From: Sedimentisphaerales bacterium | Lineage (GTDB): Bacteria > Planctomycetota > Phycisphaerae > Sedimentisphaerales > Anaerobacaceae | Assembly (NCBI GenBank): GCA_028277585.1 | Contig: JANQFY010000355.1 | Location: 1-64,000 of the forward strand | Length of the DNA: 64,000 nt | Direction of reading: 5' to 3' | Part shown: positions 59,356 to 64,000 of the stretch, one piece after another | Layout: each line of letters begins with the position of its first letter | Numbering within the stretch: position 1 is the first letter of the stretch | Notes under the pieces: generated by a model | Told to the model about the DNA's origin: nothing | Databases searched by the model: none | The model's input: only the letters and a program-made list of their open reading frames with translations | Made by a program: the position numbers and the translations under genes

Positions 59356-61047
59356 ATGAACCGAGTGACAGGACTCTTTGTTATTGCACTGTTTGTGACC
59401 AACGGCTTCGCTGGGACGCCGACTGAGCATGAAGGGAACGGGCTCTATTACTACCGACACGCCGAGCCCGGGGAGCCCAGGTTGATTGAGTGCGACGTGG
59501 CGGTCTATGGCGGCACGCCGGGCGGCGTCACAGCGGCGGTCCAGGCGGCGCGCCTGGGGAAGAAGACCGTGCTGCTATCCTTCAATCGGCACGTGGGAGG
59601 ACTGACCTCCGGTGGCTTGACCGCAACGGACATCGGATACAAGGAGTCTGTCGGCGGTCTGGCGCTTGAGTTCTACACGCGGATCGATCGGATCCGGGGC
59701 TTTCGTCCTTCGCAAGCCGAATCGCTCTTCCTGACGATGCTCCGGGAGGAGGGCGTGCAGGTTCTCTTGGGGCGCTGTTTGGGATCCGCAGAGATGGAGA
59801 ACGGCCGAGTTGTTTCCGTAACCATGGAGACCGCCGAGACCATCAAGGCTGACATGTTCATCGACGCCACCTACGAGGGTGACCTCCTGGCGGCCGCGAA
59901 CGTTTCGTACCGTGTCGGGCGCGAACCCGCCAACGCCTATGGCGAGTCGCTGGCCGGCCAATGGCAGAAGATCTCCTGGAAGAACGTCTACCAGTTCTGT
60001 AGATTGCCTGTGAGTCCCTACGTGCAGCCGGGTCGACCCGAAAGCGGCCTGCTCCCGGAGATCGCTTCGGAGGCCCCCGGAAAGCCGGGCGAGGGCGACT
60101 TCAAGGTGCAGAGCTACAATTTCCGGGTGTTTCTGTCGGACCAGGCGGGCAAGGTCCCGTTCCCGAAACCGCACGGCTACGATCCCGGCCGCTACGCACT
60201 GCTGGCCCGTTTCCTGAATTTCGATCCGAACATTCAGTGGACCCTCAACTACACGACGCGTCCCATGACCGACGGCCCGGTCCAGATGAGGAAGGGCGAT
60301 TCCAACAATGCCGGGAGTTTCTCGTCGGACTACGTCGGCGGCAATTATCGCTGGCCGGACGGAACTTACAAACCAGGGTCATTCTCAAAGCTCCCCCCAG
60401 CCCGGCGAGGACTGCCCATGCCTTTCCGCGAACTCTACGAATTGCGGGAGCGCATCTTCCAGGATCATGTCAGCTATCAGCAGGGGCTCATGTACTTCCT
60501 CGCCAACGACTCGCGCGTGCCGGAAGCATTGCAGAAGAGGGTGAACCGGTTCGGGCTCGACCCGCACGAGTTTGAGGCGTCGGGATTCTGGCCCCATCAG
60601 CTCTATGTGCGGGAGGGCCGACGCATGGTCTCCTCTTACGTGATGACCCAGGCGAACTGCGAATCGAGAGTCACGGCGAACGATTCCGTGGGACTCGCGT
60701 CCTACTCGATGGATTCGCACTTCTGCCAGCGGGTGGTGGTGGAAGAGGACGGCAAACTAACGGTGCGCAACGAGGGTGGCTTTGGTCACGGCTGCCCCAA
60801 GCCCTATCCGGTCTCCTATCGTTCGCTGGTTCCGAAGAGGGACGAATGCACAAATCTGCTCGTGCCCGTTTGCCTCTCCGCAACCCACGCCGCCTACGGC
60901 TCGATCCGGATGGAGCCGGTCTTCATGATCCTGGGCCAAAGCGCCGGAGCGGCCGCCTGCATCGCCATCGATGACGACGTATCCGTCCAGGACCTCGACT
61001 ATGCCAAGCTGAGGACACAGTTACTCGCCGACAAGCAGCGCCTATAG
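59356..61047 (+). CDS. Secreted FAD-dependent oxidoreductase
   Basis: 563 residues from ATG 59356 (AGGAGG six bases upstream); signal peptide about 1-20. The dinucleotide motif IECDVAVYGGTPGGVTAAVQAARLGKKTVLL and the following HVGGLTSGGLTATDIGYKESVGG define the FAD_oxidored family (PF12831-like), as does the C-terminal CLSATHAAYGSIRMEPVFMILGQSAGAAA. Family members are exported in Planctomycetota and Bacteroidetes, often with polysaccharide enzymes; the substrate is unknown. It is flanked by the 59226 repeat and an S9 peptidase gene about 150 bp downstream. Confidence 0.9.
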   Translation: MNRVTGLFVIALFVTNGFAGTPTEHEGNGLYYYRHAEPGEPRLIECDVAVYGGTPGGVTAAVQAARLGKKTVLLSFNRHVGGLTSGGLTATDIGYKESVGGLALEFYTRIDRIRGFRPSQAESLFLTMLREEGVQVLLGRCLGSAEMENGRVVSVTMETAETIKADMFIDATYEGDLLAAANVSYRVGREPANAYGESLAGQWQKISWKNVYQFCRLPVSPYVQPGRPESGLLPEIASEAPGKPGEGDFKVQSYNFRVFLSDQAGKVPFPKPHGYDPGRYALLARFLNFDPNIQWTLNYTTRPMTDGPVQMRKGDSNNAGSFSSDYVGGNYRWPDGTYKPGSFSKLPPARRGLPMPFRELYELRERIFQDHVSYQQGLMYFLANDSRVPEALQKRVNRFGLDPHEFEASGFWPHQLYVREGRRMVSSYVMTQANCESRVTANDSVGLASYSMDSHFCQRVVVEEDGKLTVRNEGGFGHGCPKPYPVSYRSLVPKRDECTNLLVPVCLSATHAAYGSIRMEPVFMILGQSAGAAACIAIDDDVSVQDLDYAKLRTQLLADKQRL

Positions 61048-61201
61048 TCTTGCAGGATGGGCCTAAGCGGCGAAGATGCAGCTTTGGCGGATTGACAGGG
61101 ACGCGTTGATGTCGGTAGTCTGTGGGCATCGTGTGGACGACAGGTCGTGTTGCCCGCTTGTTAGTGGAGTGCATCGCGTTGCGGTTTGGGAGGTCAGGAC
61201 C

Positions 61202-63271
61202 ATGAGACGAACGGCATTGATTGCAGTAATCGCCAGTGTGATGGCCAGCGTGATATCCGGCTGCGCCCAGCCGGACCAGCCCGGGCCGATCATCGCGCGG
61301 GACGTGTTGTTCGGCAATCCGGACAAAGCCTCGCTGAAGGTCAGCCCCGACGGGACGAAGATCAGCTATCGCGCGCCGCGCGACGGGGTGATGAACGTCT
61401 GGGTCGCACCGGCCGACGACCCCTCGGCCGCGGTCTGTGTCACCGACGACCGGCTGCGCGGGATTCGCATCTACTTCTGGGCGTACACCAGCGAGCACAT
61501 CATCTACCTGCAGGACGTCGGCGGTGACGAGAATTGGCAGGTCCACGCGGTCAACGTCGCGACCAAGGAGGACAGGAACCTGACGCCCTTCGACGAGATC
61601 GTTGGGCCGGATGGTGAGCCGATGGCCGGGCCGGACGGCAAGAAGCTCAAGCCTCGGGCCCAGGTCCAGGAGGTGAGCCATAAGTTCCGCGACGAGATCC
61701 TGATCGGCCTGAACAATCGTAGCCCGCAGTTCCACGACATCCATCGGCTCAACATCCTGACGGGTGACATGACGCTCGTCCAGAAGAACGACCAGTTCGC
61801 GGGCTTCCAGACCGACGACGATTATCAGGTCCGTTACGCGATGAAGATGACTCCTGATGGGGGCAGCGAACTGTTCACGCCCGACGGTGACGGGTGGAAG
61901 TCCTTCGACAAGATCCCGGCCGCAGACATGTTAACCACCGGCCCCATCGCGTTCGACAAGACGGGTCAGGTCCTGTACATGATCGACAGTCGAGGGCGCG
62001 ACACGGCCGCGCTGACGTCGACCGATTTGCAGACGAGCGGCAAGGAGGTGCTCTACGCCAACCCGCGCGCCGACGTCAGTCGCATCATGATGCACCCGAC
62101 GGAGAAGACCATCCAGGCGGTCGCCAGCGAGTACATGCGGGTCGACTGGAAGATCCTCGACGCGTCGATCCAGTCCGACATCGACTACCTCGAGACCGTC
62201 GCGGATGGGGACATGGACGTGGTCGGTCGCTCGCTCGACGACACAACCTGGACTGTCCAGTACGTGATGGACGACGGGCCCGTCCGGTACTATCTGTACG
62301 ACCGGCCCGCGAAGAAGGCGCGCTTCATGTTCACCAACCGCAGGGCGTTGGAGGAACTCAAGCTCTCGAAGATGCACCCCGTGTCGGTGGAAGCGCGTGA
62401 CGGCAAGACCCTGATCTGCTACCTGACGCTTCCCTACTGGACGGATCCCGACGGCGACGGGCGTCCGGCCGAGCCGTTGCCGATGGTGCTCTGGGTTCAT
62501 GGTGGGCCGTGGGCGCGCGATGCGTGGGGCTATAACCCGTACCATCAGTGGATGGCGAATCGCGGGTACGCCATGCTGAGCGTCAACTTCCGCGGCTCGA
62601 CCGGGTTCGGCAAGAGCTTCACCAACGCGGGCAACCTCGAATGGGCGGGCAAGATGCACGACGACCTGATCGACGCGGTCCGCTGGGCCGTCGACAGCGG
62701 GATTGCCAAAGAAGACAAGGTCGCTATCGGCGGGGGTAGTTACGGGGGCTACGCCACCTTGGTCGGCCTGACGTTCACGCCTGGCGTTTTCGCGTGCGGC
62801 GTCGACATCGTCGGCCCCTCCAGCCTACAGACGTTGCTCGAAACCATCCCGCCCTATTGGGCGCCGGTCCTGACGTTGTTCACCACGCGTGTGGGCGACC
62901 ATCGCACCGAAGAGGGCCGCAAGTTCCTCGCGTCCCGCTCGCCCCTGACGTACGTGGACCGGATCACCAAGCCGCTGCTGATCGGCCAGGGCGCCAACGA
63001 TCCGCGCGTCAAGCAGAGCGAGGCCGACCAGATCGTCGAGGCAATGCAGGCCAAGAGCATCCCCGTGACATACGTTCTGTACCCGGACGAGGGACATGGG
63101 TTCGCCCGGCCGGAGAATCGCCTGTCGTTCAACGCCGTCGTGGACCTGTTCCTGGCCGAACACCTCGGGGGACGCTCCGAACCGATCGGCAGCGACTTCG
63201 AAGGCTCCAGCATCACCGTCCCGACCGGCGCCGAACAGATCCCCACCCTCAAAGATGTCCTGGGCGACTGA
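61202..63271 (+). CDS. S9 family prolyl oligopeptidase-like lipoprotein
   Basis: 689 residues from ATG 61202 (GGGAGG upstream). Lipobox ASVISGC is followed by a beta-propeller (DKASLKVSPDGTKISYRAPRDGVMNVWVAP repeated pattern) and an alpha/beta-hydrolase domain. GGGSYGGYATLVGL carries the nucleophile Ser, QGANDPRVKQSEA the Asp and DEGHGFARPENR the His. VLWVHGGPWARD gives the oxyanion region and SVNFRGSTGFGK is typical of S9C-type acylaminoacyl peptidases. It would cleave peptides at the cell surface or in the periplasm. It is not obviously part of the galactan pathway. Confidence 0.93.
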   Translation: MRRTALIAVIASVMASVISGCAQPDQPGPIIARDVLFGNPDKASLKVSPDGTKISYRAPRDGVMNVWVAPADDPSAAVCVTDDRLRGIRIYFWAYTSEHIIYLQDVGGDENWQVHAVNVATKEDRNLTPFDEIVGPDGEPMAGPDGKKLKPRAQVQEVSHKFRDEILIGLNNRSPQFHDIHRLNILTGDMTLVQKNDQFAGFQTDDDYQVRYAMKMTPDGGSELFTPDGDGWKSFDKIPAADMLTTGPIAFDKTGQVLYMIDSRGRDTAALTSTDLQTSGKEVLYANPRADVSRIMMHPTEKTIQAVASEYMRVDWKILDASIQSDIDYLETVADGDMDVVGRSLDDTTWTVQYVMDDGPVRYYLYDRPAKKARFMFTNRRALEELKLSKMHPVSVEARDGKTLICYLTLPYWTDPDGDGRPAEPLPMVLWVHGGPWARDAWGYNPYHQWMANRGYAMLSVNFRGSTGFGKSFTNAGNLEWAGKMHDDLIDAVRWAVDSGIAKEDKVAIGGGSYGGYATLVGLTFTPGVFACGVDIVGPSSLQTLLETIPPYWAPVLTLFTTRVGDHRTEEGRKFLASRSPLTYVDRITKPLLIGQGANDPRVKQSEADQIVEAMQAKSIPVTYVLYPDEGHGFARPENRLSFNAVVDLFLAEHLGGRSEPIGSDFEGSSITVPTGAEQIPTLKDVLGD

Positions 63272-63289
63272 CGGCCCCGTACAGTCCGG

Positions 63290-63353
63290 TAGGGTAGGCC
63301 CTGGCTCACAGCTGTGAGTGTCTGACTGGGCATCGTCGCAGAGACAAGGAATT
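63290..63353. repeat. TAGGGTGGGG-type repeat, truncated copy
   Basis: The left part (TAGGGTAGGCCCTGGCTCAC) and the middle GGGCATCGTCGCAGAGACAAG are present; the right arm is absent. It precedes the small membrane protein gene. Confidence 0.6.
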
Positions 63354-63416
63354 CCAAGAGTCGCTGTCGGAGCAATCACTCCGCACTGTATTTTCAATGT
63401 TATCAGGGAAGCGAAC

Positions 63417-63620
63417 ATGAATGAATGGCCCAAAGCCGTAACGACAGCATCAATCTGGCTCTCAATCGGATTCTCATTAGGGTTCGGATTGTTCAGAATG
63501 AATTTCAGTGGCGGCAATGCGGCTGCGCTGCTATTAACCTTGACGGGAGTGATTCTCGCGGTTGGCCTTATCGCTACCGTCGTCGTCTGGCGGACGAAGC
63601 CGCCACAGAGTCATTCATGA
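63417..63620 (+). CDS. Small membrane protein, unknown
   Basis: 67 residues, ATG 63417 with AGGGAA eight bases upstream. Two predicted membrane segments (SIWLSIGFSLGFGLFRM and ALLLTLTGVILAVGLIATVVVW) and a short polar tail (RTKPPQSHS). No family recognised. It is bracketed by two copies of the TAGGG-type repeat. Confidence 0.6.
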   Translation: MNEWPKAVTTASIWLSIGFSLGFGLFRMNFSGGNAAALLLTLTGVILAVGLIATVVVWRTKPPQSHS

Positions 63621-63640
63621 GGCGCAGTCTCGTAGTCCGG

Positions 63641-63725
63641 TAGGGTCGGGCTTGCCCCACCGCAGCCCCGGTTCGATCGGGCATTGTCACAGAGACAAGC
63701 AACCGGTGGGGTGAACCCCACCCTA
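63641..63725. repeat. TAGGGTGGGG-type repeat, 85-bp copy
   Basis: TAGGGTCGGGCTTGCCCCACC at the left, GGGCATTGTCACAGAGACAAG in the middle and GGTGGGGTGAACCCCACCCTA at the right; 85 bp, nearly identical to 59226-59310. Confidence 0.8.
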
Positions 63726-63797
63726 GAACTATTGACCGATGCAGGATCGACCGTCCCGAACCATGAAGACGTTGGAAGAACGAAAGTAGAGTGAATC

Positions 63798-64000
63798 ATG
63801 CACATACTCTGGGGAAGCTTGATGATTGCCGCAGGTTTGTGGATGCTCGTCTGTGCAAGCTTGAAGAGTCAGTTTGTTATCTATCGGCTGATAGTGGCTC
63901 GCTCGAAAATGCTGTGGGGCGACAATGTGTATCGCTTCCACCAGATCTCAGGGGTGCTTGTCATTGTCTTCGGGATACTGGTGGCCCTCGGGATCGTCTG
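63798..64000 (+). CDS. Small membrane protein, 3' end outside window
   Basis: It runs off the window; 67 codons are visible from ATG 63798. Two hydrophobic segments (LWGSLMIAAGLWMLVCASL and ISGVLVIVFGILVALGIV) flank a basic loop (KSQFVIYRLIVARSKMLWGDNVYRF). It is similar in size and style to the neighbouring 63417 protein but not clearly homologous. The ribosome binding site is weak. Confidence 0.6.
   Translation, partial: MHILWGSLMIAAGLWMLVCASLKSQFVIYRLIVARSKMLWGDNVYRFHQISGVLVIVFGILVALGIV

Overview
The window looks like Planctomycetota chromosome, most likely class Phycisphaerae. This is an inference from gene content: a DUF1501 protein, a pseudopilin with the H-X9-DG tail motif, a LacI-like/AraC 'XylR-type' regulator, LamG and discoidin surface proteins, many Tat-exported sulfatases, many lipoproteins and a VPxPG-type C-terminal sorting signal. 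The DNA is GC-rich and genes lie on both strands. I saw no rRNA, tRNA, CRISPR array or intact transposase.

Region 1 (1-14.4 kb) is a sugar-utilisation block. It holds the end of a DUF1501 gene, a LamG/discoidin surface protein, a pseudopilin, a XylR/AraC-type regulator, a large secreted DUF5060 glycoside-hydrolase-like protein, and a tight gene run of tartrate/malate-type dehydrogenase, cyclase, transaldolase, MFS sugar-acid transporter and Gfo/Idh/MocA dehydrogenase. Three promoters here share a tandem direct repeat (TGCRCRTWWTGGG, 22-bp period) that abuts a -35 box, followed after 17 bp by a -10 box. This is probably the operator of the embedded regulator and is the most interesting signal I found.

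Region 2 (14.4-24.5 kb) is mixed: a four-CBS protein, a single-domain response regulator, lipoproteins, IlvC with a near-consensus promoter, an outer-membrane barrel next to a histidine kinase, and three copies of a 186-bp MITE-like element with 15-bp terminal inverted repeats.

Region 3 (24.5-46.2 kb) centres on sulfated red-algal galactan. It has two GH117 3,6-anhydro-L-galactosidase homologues, a GH16 agarase/porphyranase-like enzyme, a sulfatase, a GH20-N/DUF4838-like protein, a Tat-type Gfo/Idh/MocA protein, a ChbG/YdjC deacetylase and a second modular surface protein paralogous to the one in region 1. Interspersed are accessory genes: an HNH-AP2 endonuclease, a PIN toxin with a small antitoxin, an orphan MNT nucleotidyltransferase, a membrane HExxH protease, a glucosaminidase and its transposase-tailed chimeric copy, and a lipoprotein built on a flagellar-rod (FlgG-like) fold.

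Region 4 (46.2-64 kb) carries three more sulfatases, two of which share a duplicated leader and Tat signal. It also has an unusual cytochrome c/beta-barrel fusion next to a pentaheme cytochrome, an FAD oxidoreductase, an S9 peptidase and small membrane proteins, with palindromic dispersed repeats between genes. Overall the cell appears to bind, desulfate and depolymerise marine galactans at its surface and to import sugar acids, with at least part of this under the XylR-type regulator.
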